NCBI GenBank assembly: GCA_011109175.1
Contig: RDEW01000024.1
Span: forward strand, 153,942 to 176,306
From: Dicyema japonicum
Taxonomy: Eukaryota; Dicyemida; Rhombozoa; Dicyemidae
Length of the DNA stretch: 22,365 nucleotides
Direction of reading: 5' to 3'
The position numbers and the translations under genes are program-made. Below the pieces are notes generated by a model. The model was not told where the DNA came from and searched no databases. It saw only the letters and a program-made list of their open reading frames with translations. Shown here in pieces: positions 9,401-17,220 of this stretch (position 1 is the first letter of the stretch; the number at the start of each line of letters is the position of its first letter).

Positions 9401-10125
9401 AATCTATTACAATTGTTGCCCACTTGTGACCTCTCTGTGAGGTGGATAATAATTTGGAACATGTATCTAGTGGACTATACACTGTCGAGATGTTTTACAG
9501 TCTTTAATGTATATATTACATTACCGGAATTGTCCAACCTCCTAAATACTATGAATTAAAAAAAAACTTGCTATTTGTGGCCATGTTAAGGGCAAACATC
9601 CACAGTGGTTACAGGCGAGGAAAGTATAAATTGTTGATAATAGATCGTATAGTTATTCTCTATGTGTGCACGTGTTCTGCAAGTTAAGAACTATTCGATC
9701 CCGTACTGGCTTGGATTTATCACGAAACGAAAAATAAAACACTTTATTAAAGAAAATACTGGTAATAAGCCAACATTGCACACTTTCCATCCAATCACAG
9801 AGGAATCGGCTTATGAGGATTTGTGCCTAGTAATTGTGGCGATTAATTGTGTATTGACTTCCACGCCGTTACCAATTTTTTTACAAGGTTCCTTTCTGTT
9901 TTTTCTATCTTTATTTGAAAAGGCGTGATCTATACACCTTACTTAAAAGAGAACCAATATCCAAAAATCCCATTCTTCCTTACACCAGCTGAGTGTTGCC
10001 ACGTGAGATCATGATAAACCCTCTTTAAGACAAATTGGAATGGAATCCTTTAAAGTCGCAAACACTCAGCACCAGACGATGGTGCACTCAATAGTATATG
10101 AGTGAAATCACAATAACACAACTAG
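9401..10125. other. No gene recognised
   Basis: Open frames of about 50-90 codons occur at 9510-9690 and 9662-9928 on the plus strand (for example TGNKPTLHTFHPITEESAYE) without a family I recognise; some could be remains of the LINE fragment upstream. CACGTG palindromes lie at 9669 and 10000. The region is the 3' flank of the Derlin locus. Confidence 0.35.
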
Positions 10126-10237
10126 TTAATCATTCAACGAATATCCCCTTCCCCATGAAAGACCACCAACCCTCGCAGCTGGCGTGTTTCTGGAAAACCC
10201 ATAAACTCTATTTGGTCGCTGGGGAAACAGATTATTC

Positions 10238-10263
10238 CTAAAATAGTCAAATAAAGACACAAC
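10238..10263 (-). other. Derlin intron 4, 26 nt
   Basis: GT...AG ends (gttgtg / tttag), phase 2. It joins TPAFL to NNLFPQRP, equivalent to TPQFLYRWLPSRR in the human protein. Confidence 0.88.
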
Positions 10264-10513
10264 AGAAAAGCAGGAGTAAGGATCAGTGAATGCGTTTCAT
10301 GAATTTAGGGGTATTTAACTGCCATAAAGTAGTACAAATGTCCCACCAGTATTCCCGCCAAATCATAGTAAAATCTACCTAAATAACCACCACTACGAAT
10401 TTTGCAGGAGAAAATTCCTTGAAAGTCATTCCAAACCAGAAGCTGACGACGGTCTCTGAGTTGAACTGACACCAAACATAAATCACTAACATTATCAGGG
10501 ACATCGGCATAAA

Positions 10514-10536
10514 CTAAACATCATTACTCAGCAAAC
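10514..10536 (-). other. Derlin intron 3, 23 nt
   Basis: GT...AG ends (gtttgc / tttag), phase 0, and contains the in-frame TGA that otherwise ends the open frame. It joins LGFP to FMPMSLIMLVIYVW. Confidence 0.9.
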
Positions 10537-10628
10537 AGGAAATCCTAAACACGTGGCCATTACAAGTGTCAGAATGGACATGAAAATCATCATGAACAGA
10601 AAATCTCCCCTTTTCTCAGAAAACGTTG

Positions 10629-10652
10629 CTAAATATGTCAAAGAACCTCTAC
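10629..10652 (-). other. Derlin intron 2, 24 nt
   Basis: GT...AG ends (gtagag / tttag), phase 1. Splicing turns LEEG... into LEEATFSEKRGDFLF, which has the same spacing as LETGAFDGRPADYLF of human Derlin-1. A 38-nt alternative ending at tctgag would bypass the nearby frame break but lose five residues of conserved spacing. Confidence 0.75.
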
Positions 10653-10763
10653 CTTCTTCCAGATTGTGGAATAGGAGTACATAAAATACATGTTTATTAA
10701 AAAATGAAATCCCGTTTGTTTCGTCAAATAAAACGTGAAAATTGAACTGAAGGGTCGCCATAT

Positions 10764-10784
10764 CTAATAAGGGATTAAAAATAC
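10764..10784 (-). other. Derlin intron 1, 21 nt
   Basis: GT...AG ends (gtattt / attag) between KIITNFE and IWRP. Phase 0. The join restores the uninterrupted Derlin alignment. Confidence 0.9.
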
Positions 10785-11120
10785 CTCAAAATTAGTTATT
10801 ATTTTTTCTGGGATGTAAGCAAGGGTAAAGAAGCTTATAATACCGAGATTACCCAGTAAAGAAAGTGCCACTGTGAGAGATAACCAGTATCGGGTTATTA
10901 AGGGAATTGAAGAGAACCATTTATTTATGTCCGACATCACAACATGTAGTATCAAAATTTTTTTATTTTAAAATAATATTCAAATTAAATAACTATAACT
11001 ATTTAATAAATTATTTAATTTCATTATTTAAAAATGTCATGTGGCTCGCCGGCGACGTGGTAGCATTTGAAAGAAAAGGACCACAATTTCCCCTAACTTC
11101 ACGGGTGGACTAATAAGGAA

Positions 11121-11246
11121 GGCCTGCGCCGCTGTGGAGACGTTGAAGCAAACTCTGGACCAGCCAGAATAGTCCAACTCAATTCCATTTCAACTTGTGG
11201 AATTACGCCACGTGGTGCCATGTGGTGCAACCCCATTTGAAATTGA
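11121..11246 (+). pseudogene. 2A-like N-terminus of a LINE ORF (fragment)
   Basis: The plus frame reads NKEGLRRCGDVEANSGPA and continues to a TGA at about 11246. GDVExNPGP is the core of 2A/2A-like ribosome-skipping peptides and is found at the start of ORFs in several invertebrate LINEs. Here the conserved NPGP is NSGP, so skipping activity is unlikely. The local sequence is GC-rich compared with its flanks, in keeping with an inserted fragment. It could also be chance. Confidence 0.35.
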
Positions 11247-11360
11247 ATTTTGAACATTTTTACCTGGCATTTCGATCTCTAATTATAAAATTTTTTATTC
11301 CTATGTATGGATTTAAAAAATTCAGATAGCTGCGAACACATTGTTGTTCTGAAGTAGTGA

Positions 11361-11492
11361 ATGATTGTTGTCAATAAGAGACGGACTTTTATTTCTGTCG
11401 TGTACAATATGTCGAAGATAGCGTTACATGAAAAAGTCACAAAAAAGATTTTGACTCCTGTCAATCGAATTAGACACAATGTGGTAAAGTAA
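11361..11492 (+). CDS. Small hypothetical ORF (43 codons)
   Basis: An ATG-initiated basic peptide, MIVVNKRRTFISVVYNM then SKIALHEKVTKKILTP, ending at TAA 11490-11492. No family recognised. It overlaps an open frame on the other strand (11279-11479). Included only because its composition is protein-like; it may be spurious. Confidence 0.2.
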   Translation: MIVVNKRRTFISVVYNMSKIALHEKVTKKILTPVNRIRHNVVK

Positions 11493-11548
11493 TGGCGATC
11501 TTGACCATTTTTCTCTTAGTAAGAATTTAAGCTTATTTAAACATAAAG

Positions 11549-11640
11549 ATTGACGAGTGACGCCATCTTTAGTGTTTCATCAATGCAGAACCTGAACTCA
11601 CACAAAAGCAAAAAGAAAAATAAGAGAATTCAAAAACATT
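11549..11640 (+). repeat. Dispersed repeat family A, partial copy 2
   Basis: It starts ttgacgagtgacgcc and continues with cactcacac/aaaagcaaaaagaaaa-type sequence, matching the first half of copy 3 at 11908. It is truncated at the 3' side. Confidence 0.55.
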
Positions 11641-11907
11641 TTCAACATCTTGGATTAATTAGCATAACTATTCTTACTTCTCAAATAAAATATGAGTTTT
11701 TCATAAGCTGAGGTTTAATAATAGAAACACTACAACTCCTTGGCGATAGGTGTTGTGCTTTTAACCACTAAGATTACAAAAATTTTATTCAAACTTAAAA
11801 AAAGAATAAAAAATTACAAAGACTAAATTAGTAAATTTAAAAAAAATAAAACTCAAAATTTTAGAAAATAAATTAATGATTTAATTGAATACATATTATT
11901 GGTGTTG
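11641..11907. other. AT-rich spacer, no gene
   Basis: Runs of A and T with frequent stops; nothing recognisable between the two family A repeats. Confidence 0.5.
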
Positions 11908-12115
11908 GTTTGACGAGTGACGCCGTCATCAGTGAATACTCACTGCGGAACTGGATTGTCTAGAAAGGACACTCACACAAGAAAAAGAAAAAAAAGAAGT
12001 GAAGATCATTCCTTGGTTCTACGATTAGTTAAAATTAACTGTTCTTTACTTAAATAAAGTGTGTGTCCACCCTATGCGGAGCTAATACCACGGCTCCGTG
12101 AAAAAGGCTGTTATT
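11908..12115 (+). repeat. Dispersed repeat family A, copy 3 (longest)
   Basis: Starts ggtttgacgagtgacgcc, followed by gtcatcagtgaa, cactgcggaactgg, attccttggttct, ttaaataaagtgtgtg and accctatgcgg, and then runs into ttattattattattattgg at 12111-12129. The ATT microsatellite at its 3' edge suggests a retroposon end. Confidence 0.65.
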
Positions 12116-12399
12116 ATTATTATTATTGGTGTATTGGACTTTGGAGTCCACGAAACATGCAAAGCAATGTCTTTAGTTACACATAACAACACCGAACACC
12201 AGTCGTTATCAATCTGACACGTGTGAAATAGAAACAGACCGACCTTTAAGAAATTGTAACAAACTAAATACAGAAATAGACTAACAGAAGGAGGCCAAGC
12301 GAAATCTCTAACAATTACTCCACTTTGGGAATTAAGCGTTTTTACCAAGTTCCAAATTCCATTTTCCCAGAAACTTAAAATTCATTTATAAACGCTATA

Positions 12400-12428
12400 C
12401 AGTAAAGTCTCTCGAATCCGTTAATTTC
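12400..12428 (+). repeat. Left terminal inverted repeat
   Basis: Pairs with 13601-13628; the outer 19 bases match perfectly. Preceded by TA. Confidence 0.85.
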
Positions 12429-12669
12429 GACAAAATCTGGCAGATTCGAGAGACCTATTGATTTTTTAATCCACTAATAATGTATATCAAAAAATTATTT
12501 ATGAACAAAAAATCAATAAGTTTTGATTTGTTTTTTTAGAGTTCGGATCACTTAAGATCGATTTTCGACATTAAAAAATTCTTCATTAAAATTTTTTTTA
12601 ATTTATTTACGGTTAGAACTATCTATCTTGTTCCAAGCATAATATGTGAATAAAATTTCATTTTTTAGT

Positions 12670-12995
12670 TTAATTTTTTGTATGCAAAATAGTCATTAAG
12701 CCTCCCTTACTTCCTTTGAAATCAGTAATCCCTCGTTTCGATGCAAATGTTTTGGATTTCTCAGTAATAATTTCATCGTTCAAAATGGCTCCTTTAACAT
12801 CCATTGAATTAACCCAATCGTATGGTAATCAATTTCACTAAACTTTAAATATTCTTTGCGAGTAATGTCAGATCGTATTAAATTTTTGAACAAAATTTCT
12901 AATATTTTAATCGATAGTAATTCCATGTTTGATTTAATAAACTTTAAAATGGCAATTTTTTGTTTGTTTTTTAATCGTGTACAATTACTTTCCAT
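12670..12995 (-). pseudogene. Tigger/CENP-B-type transposase DNA-binding domain (frameshifted)
   Basis: The first segment (to about 12800) reads RLKNKQKIAILKFIKSN, like the first helix-turn-helix of pogo/Tigger transposases. A frame change near 12800 leads to VKGAILNDEIITEKSKTFAS then GITDFKGSKGGLMTIL, which follows the CENP-B/Tc5 helix-turn-helix pattern (...plLxEKAxxFaxxxGxxDFkaSnGWLxxF). The changed GG for GW and the missing DDE domain show that it is dead. It acts, when intact, by binding the TIRs. Confidence 0.7.
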
Positions 12996-13071
12996 AAAAA
13001 TAACAATTTATTATTATTTATTTAATAACCCCGAAAAGGGAACACCAAGAAAGAAGGAGTAATCCAACTAA

Positions 13072-13458
13072 TTAAGTGATCCCGGTACGCCTCAACAGGA
13101 TCGAGAGGTTTTTCCTGTGTTCCTCCAGAGTACCCACGGCTTTCCTGAATAAACGACGATCATCTTTCATTAGGGTTTGAAGAGGAGTGGGGTTTTTCCC
13201 CAAATTTCGTGTATTTGAAGCCTTTAGCCTTGAATGGAAGAAACGACTTGTTTTTTGGCCACACAGACAGATGAAGCCGGAGACATTATTTTTGATTGAG
13301 GCGTGGTCAAGCATTGGAAGAAAAAGATCGGGGGGTAGATTCGTTTGACGTGCTAGTTTTCCAATTACGGTATTGATCTTGAGTGAATTTGATATCGAAG
13401 CTCCATAGGCCCATGAGGCACAGGCGTACTCAATGAAAATAACAATAAACACTGACAA
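13072..13458 (-). CDS. Unidentified 128-codon frame inside the Tigger element
   Basis: An intact frame, less AT-rich than its flanks, with YACASWAYGASISNSLKINT, LARQTNLPPDLFLPMLDHAS and a basic C-terminal half (FHSRLKASNTRNLGKNPTPL, then KDDRRLFRKAVGTLEEHRK). The start (YACASWAYGA followed by a helical stretch and LPPD) is vaguely like the region after the RT palm in some non-LTR elements, but I cannot confirm this. It lies upstream of the transposase remnant on the same strand, where a Tigger has nothing of the kind, so it may be a captured or nested insertion. Confidence 0.4.
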   Translation of the reverse strand: MSVFIVIFIEYACASWAYGASISNSLKINTVIGKLARQTNLPPDLFLPMLDHASIKNNVSGFICLCGQKTSRFFHSRLKASNTRNLGKNPTPLQTLMKDDRRLFRKAVGTLEEHRKNLSILLRRTGIT

Positions 13459-13600
13459 CGTGTTAATAAATTAATTATTTAATTATAAAATTATTTAAAA
13501 AAATTATTATTATTATTATTCATGGTGGATTCGTTAAAAAATCGGGCGGATTAGAGAATTTAGCGGATTCAAGAAATTTTGTTAGAGACTTTATTAGTTA

Positions 13601-13628
13601 TAATTGGTAGATTCGAGAGACTTTACTG
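13601..13628 (-). repeat. Right terminal inverted repeat
   Basis: Reverse complement of the left end, followed by TA at 13629-13630. Confidence 0.85.
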
Positions 13629-13805
13629 TACTTTCAAATACAAACAGAACCGTCGTAACGAGCTGTATCTAGCTTTCGTAGAACTTGATTTTTCCATTTT
13701 ATCAGGAAAATTAGGTGGAAACTAACTGATGGTCATCAAACCGCCTAGAATAGTATCACAATGAAACTTAAACGACAACCAAATTTCGTGAAGGCGGCTA
13801 ACCTA

Positions 13806-13904
13806 TCAAGCAGCCTCCCCTATGACAGTTTCATCAAATATCTCAAAAACACCGCAGATTCGAGAAGACTCCCTAAAAGACTTTTCCGAGAGAAAATCTT
13901 CAAA
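13806..13904 (-). CDS. Possible exon of unknown gene
   Basis: Minus strand FEDFLSEKSFRESSRICGVF, EIFDETVIGEAA and TGA, preceded by gcaaccag, a good acceptor. Two plus-strand frames (13761-14030 and 13822-14103) cover the same bases and are also open, so the strand is uncertain. It could be the last exon of the unknown gene at 14143-14542. Confidence 0.3.
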   Translation of the reverse strand, partial: FEDFLSEKSFRESSRICGVFEIFDETVIGEAA

Positions 13905-14142
13905 CTGGTTGCATATACCTTCATTTATCGATTTTGTGTTCGATTATTATTTAATTGTTTGTTTAAACTATTTGGTGACCGATATCTGCGAGGACAGGCA
14001 TCCCGTCATGGATTCAGAACTTTTGCGTGATACAAAAGCTCAATCTTTTGCCTTGAAGGGTAAAGGCCTCACGAGAATATCAAAAAATTATTATTTTGAA
14101 TAAGAAAAAACTTAAAATATTGATTTCTAACTTGTGTCTTAC

Positions 14143-14542
14143 CTCAAAGGCAATGGTCTTTCTTAATAAGTCGGACATAAGAAGGTTGCAGCCCCAAGTA
14201 CGGATGTCCGCTACCCTCTCCTTCACAGTAGCCTGATTGGTCTCAGCAATCTTTCCTAGTTCTTATTTTCTTCCTCTCGGAGCTCATCGAAAATCAAACT
14301 TTATGCCGATCTCCTCGTCTTTTCTAAAATCAATGAATGTTAATGGGGGACCAAAACTTGCAGGTACACCCCCCTTTCTGATAGCGATTTCAATGTTTTA
14401 GAAAAGCAATTCATTCGCTATGAGCTCTCCTTCCAGGATTCCTAGAGTCGACAAACCACGGTTGGTCTGATCATTTAAGACGTCACAAAAGAATAATCTC
14501 TCCCTCTACCCTTTGGTGCCCCCTCTTTAGCTCGCTAACCAT
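14143..14542 (-). pseudogene. Unknown conserved-looking coding region with frame breaks
   Basis: Read on the minus strand: MVSELKRGHQRVEGE; after a one-base shift near 14495, LFFCDVLNDQTNRGLSTLGI and LEGELIANELLF; an in-frame TAA at 14398-14400; then NIEIAIRKGGVPASFGPPLT, FIDFRKDEEIGIKFDF; a shifted segment DELREEENKN; and ELGKIAETNQATVKERVADI with RTWGCNLLMSDLLRKTIAFE. The end at 14143 is followed by gtaagac, a canonical donor. The rich, non-repetitive amino-acid pattern indicates real coding origin, but I do not recognise the family. No GT...AG interval removes the stops, so these are lesions or base errors. The 60 bases upstream of the first ATG show no clear further exon. Confidence 0.5.
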
Positions 14543-14933
14543 CGAACCTGTGCTTGTTAATGTTTTCTATTGATTTGCCTTAGAAAAGAGTCTATACACG
14601 TGGAATCACATTGAACACAATTCAAGGCCATTTTAATCACATGATTGGCACATAATAGGAGATATCCTTAAGCTGACATAGTAACAAAATTAAAGTTGAG
14701 AAAACAAAGCCTGACACACCTTGTGGTTTCCTTTCTTGTCTGTGGAGAAGAAATTCAAATGAAAACGAACGCTATGGATTGTTTGGTTGTTGCTTAAGTC
14801 ACAAAAAATTATACAGTATAGTTTGAAAAACGTTTAAACACGTGGATTCGAATGTTAAAGACGAGGAACGACTTTTTCGTATTCAAAGTGTATTTCTCTT
14901 AAATTGTAGGAAATCCTAGTAATACTTCACGCT
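14543..14933. other. No gene recognised
   Basis: AT-rich with stops in all frames. Two CACGTGGA(A/T)TC words at 14597 and 14839 share a ten-base context (acacgtgga followed by a or t, then tc). Confidence 0.4.
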
Positions 14934-15188
14934 TTGATAGATGGACAAATTCTTAACCCACGTAGATTAAATAATCTCTGGTCACATTTTAAAGTTTTTA
15001 TTAATAAATTCAAATATAATCATTTTCATTGTTATTATAACCCACTTAAGTTTATATGGTCTATCAATCAAAATAATGCATACATCGACCAAAATAAGGC
15101 ATACATCGATCAAAATGAGATACAAAACAGTCAAAGTAAGAATGGATTCGACCAAAATGAGATAAATAACGATCAAAATGAGATATAA
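14934..15188 (+). CDS. ORF with heptapeptide repeat (from minisatellite)
   Basis: An 84-codon frame whose C-terminal half is repeats of the type IDQNKAY, IDQNEIQ, FDQNEIN and NDQNEI. The heptad comes from a 21-bp tandem repeat that stays in frame. The N-terminal part (MIDGQILNPRRLNNLWSHF) is not recognised. The opposite strand is also open through the repeat (14982-15209), so the open frame may be a by-product of a repeat whose length is a multiple of three. Confidence 0.25.
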   Translation: MIDGQILNPRRLNNLWSHFKVFINKFKYNHFHCYYNPLKFIWSINQNNAYIDQNKAYIDQNEIQNSQSKNGFDQNEINNDQNEI

Positions 15189-15210
15189 AACGATCAAAAT
15201 AAGACACAAA
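15064..15210. repeat. 21-bp minisatellite, seven units
   Basis: Units of the form tcgaycaaaatragrcatacа-like sequence begin at 15064, 15085, 15106, 15127, 15148, 15169 and 15190, all with the core caaaatgaga or caaaataagg. The units differ by 2-7 bases, so the array is not very recent. Confidence 0.85.
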
Positions 15211-15885
15211 CAATATATGACTGATAATAATGATATGTTGATTTAAGGCAGTGCTTTGTTTGAATTACTCTACCAAAAGTTACTGTTCCCGCTGAAAGTT
15301 TTACTGCTTTTTGGTATCAAGATTTGAAGCATACTCCCCCTTAATGTAACGTGAATCATAATTTTAAGATTAGTACTGTATAACCTTTTGAATCCTCCAA
15401 AGATGAGACCATAGAAAATCTGACGCATTCGATAATTTTCGTAAGGATAATTTACTTTTCAAAAAAAGTTGGAGATTTGAGATGTTTTGTAATAGATTAT
15501 TGATTGCGAGATAAGTCAATTAAGATTTTACGAATTTTTACATTTTTAAAACAAAAGTTAAGATTATTTGAACAATTTACTTAAGTAATGAATTTGATAC
15601 TACGAACACATGGTACTACATATCCCGTAAATTTGATATTAATTTGCCGTAAATCATGATAGTAGTTAATTGGTGGGAAGGGTGAGGTGGTGACATACAT
15701 GTATTGCACGGAATGACAAATTCGTTACAAGATGGGTCAAAGCTCTTGTCTTCCTTAGTGAGCATAGGCGAGTGGAGAACTCAGGGGACATCGGAAACTC
15801 GACGTTCTGAACAATGAAGTGTAGAATTCGCGTAGAAGACAAGTTCGACCTTATTCTCCCACTTAAGCCAAAAAATCACCCAATA
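15211..15885. other. No firm gene; coding-like fragments
   Basis: The plus strand has a coding-like run at about 15700-15895 (IARNDKFVTRWVKALVFLSE, HRRVENSGDIGNSTF, stop, TMKCRIRVEDKFDLILPLKP) and a shorter one near 15280-15345 (KVTVPAESFTAFWYQDLKH). Neither is recognised. Both may be decayed genes or element debris. Confidence 0.3.
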
Positions 15886-16161
15886 TTAAGTAATTAAGAG
15901 AAACGTGACATCACGGATCCCGGACATTTTCAGTAACACATTATCTTCTCCTGATGTCTCTCAAGATCTGACACACTTTCGGTAGGTACGACTAACAGAA
16001 GATTTTCCACTAGGGATAAAACGACCCCCGGATCTTCTAATAAGAATCTCAAGGTGAGTCTCCCTCTTCACGACATCAGAAGGTTTATCGAAACCAAGTT
16101 TTAATGACATTAAATAATTAAACGACCAGTAGATTTTCTGACTAACCTCAAGGAAAGACGC
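15886..16161 (-). pseudogene. Coding-like frame with one internal stop
   Basis: The frame is open from after a TAG (16162-16164): ASFLEVSQKIYWSFNYLMSL, then KLGFDKPSDVVKRETHLEIL, IRRSGGRFIPSGKSSVSRTY and RKCVRS. It hits a TGA at 15961-15963 and continues in phase as ETSGEDNVLLKMSGIRDVTF to TAA at 15886-15888. An ATG lies at 16110. No family recognised; a 24-nt GT...AG interval spanning the TGA would recreate a stop, so splicing does not rescue it. It may be an exon of an unrelated gene or a mobile element remnant. It lies just 3' of the zinc-finger gene on the same strand. Confidence 0.3.
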
Positions 16162-16278
16162 CTAGTTATGACGTTGGAGGGTTTTGACGGGAGATCTGTC
16201 AATGAGCAATCACTTAAGCACTTATCGCTTAATTGGAGTTAAGTAGAAATATATTTTTGATAAAGTGGAATAAAATTG

Positions 16279-16942
16279 TTAAAATCTGCTATTCTGAAGC
16301 TGATTTACACAGGCGGAACAATTTCTCGAACAGAAACAGTCATTTCTGCAGGGAACCGACAGATCAACGGGAAAATGCATTTCTCGAATGAAATTTTCGT
16401 ATTCAAAGTGTAATCTACGATGAAAGTGAGCGAGTTTGTTTTCGTACAAATTCAACATATGCTGAACATGATTCAAGCACCCATTATTGTTTCCACGTGG
16501 GTCATACCAAATAGATGACCCAGGATTCATAGTATAATTAGATCCTTGTGGAATCAGCCCACTAAATTCAGGATTTTTCAGTACAGCAGTATTTTTGCTG
16601 CTACGATGTTCATTCGCGGAATTTTTAATGAGGTTTTCAATTTTAAACGAATTTTCCATATCTCTTCCCCCAACAGCCCGCCCACGTGCTTCTTTTTTTC
16701 TTGAAAAATTTTGGTGGACTTTTTTATGCCGACACAAATTGGAATACTGTGTGTATTTTTTGGAGCAAAACTATCAAATATGTGAGAATGATGCATACAT
16801 TACAGCCATATGGCTTGAATGTTGCATGCACGTGCGAGTGCTGCTTTAGACCGCTCAGTGAGTAAAAGGATTTGTTGCAAAGTTCGCAGATATATCGTTC
16901 CCCCTCCATGTTTACATTTAATGGTCCGATCTGAGTTTTCAT
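16279..16942 (-). CDS. EVI1/PRDM16/Hamlet-like two-finger zinc-finger protein
   Basis: Probable nuclear transcription factor. After removal of a 28-nt intron the frame gives 211 residues. Finger 1 (C19, C22, H35, H39) reads YICELCNKSFYSLSGLKQHS; finger 2 (C47, C50, H63, H67) reads YGCNFCSKKYTQYSNLCRHK. The pair SGLKQHxHxH...KPxxCxxCxKxYTQxSNLCRHKxxH is the signature of the last two fingers of the first finger cluster of EVI1/MECOM, PRDM16 and Drosophila Hamlet. PVDLS at residues 182-186 fits the PxDLS motif by which EVI1 recruits the corepressor CtBP. The end is cysteine-rich (CRNDCFCSRNCSACVNQ). No PR/SET domain and none of the other fingers are seen, so the protein is much smaller than its relatives (about 1000 residues). 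The ATG at 16942 lies six bases after tttcag, a possible cis or trans-splice acceptor. An upstream exon within 16990-17199 cannot be excluded. Family assignment sure; exact orthology less so. Confidence 0.88.
16771..16798 (-). other. Zinc-finger gene intron, 28 nt
   Basis: GT...AG ends (gtatgc / gatag), phase 0, inside finger 2 between YGCN and FCSKKY. Splicing restores the C-x2-C pair and the SNLCRH finger in one frame. Confidence 0.92.
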
Positions 16943-17220
16943 GTTTTCTGAAATGCCGCTATTCTGTTATTTGTACGTTTTTATATTGCGAATCCTGATT
17001 GTGCCTAGGCGGAGTTACGTTGTTTGCAATAAAAAATTTCAAAATCAAATGAAATTGGGAATTTTAATAGTTCCGTATTCATCATGATGGCGCAATTTCT
17101 CATAATCGTAAATTTTTTCAATTTTTTTCTTTGTCTTGAATTGGGCGTGTTTGTAAATAATGATAATTCTATTTTGTACAAACCAAACTCATCAGCCATT
17201 AACCACTATTAATGTTGGCT
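16943..17220 (-). other. 5' region of the zinc-finger gene, ambiguous coding
   Basis: A frame starting MADEFGLYKIELSLF (17199-17005) is open for 64 codons. If a 20-nt GT...AG interval after its fourth codon is removed, a second frame (KIEKIYDYEKLRHHDEYGTI) opens that looks more protein-like. A 71-nt interval ending in atttcag would join the first frame to the zinc-finger frame. None of these can be decided from sequence; the region could also be plain 5' untranslated DNA upstream of a trans-splice site. Confidence 0.3.

Larger units (their letters stand above)
10126..10937 (-). pseudogene. DERL1-like: Derlin-1 homologue, four tiny introns, three lesions
   Basis: Derlins are ER-membrane rhomboid pseudoproteases that help retrotranslocate misfolded proteins to p97/VCP. 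The N-terminus MSDINKWFSSIPLITRYW is the family start, and the ATG at 10937 is chosen by this. Further on come the loop IWRP (WR motif), FLFMMIF, SLIMLVIYVW, SETVVSFWFGMTFKE, the TM6 GxxxG as LAGILVGHLYYF, TPAFLNNLFPQRP, and a C-terminal WGRGYSLND resembling the SHP box that binds p97. Removing introns at 10764-10784, 10629-10652, 10514-10536 and 10238-10263 restores frame and family length. Three defects remain: one base is missing near 10664 (between YSYST and LEE), one near 10383 (in VVVVILGRFYY), and a TAA at 10305-10307 where the family has any residue after KYP. With two bases added the gene would have 240 codons, against 251 residues for the human protein. It keeps introns, so it is not a processed copy. 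It is a decaying gene, or a good gene with assembly errors. Confidence 0.9.
12400..13628. mobile_element. pogo/Tigger-type DNA transposon with TIRs and TA duplication
   Basis: The left end cagtaaagtctctcgaatcc (12400-12419) is repeated inverted at the right end (cttactgta side, 13609-13628) with one mismatch in the first 20 bases, and both ends are flanked by TA (12398-12399 and 13629-13630). CAGT...-starting TIRs with TA targets are typical of the pogo/Tigger branch of Tc1/mariner. Submotifs ggattcgagagac recur just inside both ends. The minus strand holds a broken CENP-B/Tigger-like DNA-binding domain (12670-12995). The DDE catalytic region is not visible and the element is only 1229 bp, so it is a deleted, non-autonomous copy. 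A further 128-codon frame of unknown origin (13072-13458) lies inside. Confidence 0.85.

Noticed and set aside
10615-10652. A 38-nt intron that would avoid the frame break in Derlin exon 2
   Set aside because: It would delete five residues from a segment of conserved length, while the 24-nt choice restores exact spacing; kept only as an alternative.
10126-14542. Alternative genetic code to explain in-frame TAA and TGA in Derlin and the unknown gene
   Set aside because: TSG, the zinc-finger gene and Derlin itself end at TGA or TAA at the family-expected positions, and several breaks are single-base shifts that a code change cannot explain.
15050-15215. CRISPR-like array
   Set aside because: Units are contiguous 21-bp tandem repeats without spacers, in eukaryotic DNA.
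16963-16980. An 18-nt intron placing RHFRKHENSDR as another zinc finger before finger 1
   Set aside because: The upstream sequence lacks the CxxC and the leucine of a finger, and no intron brings it into frame with finger 1.
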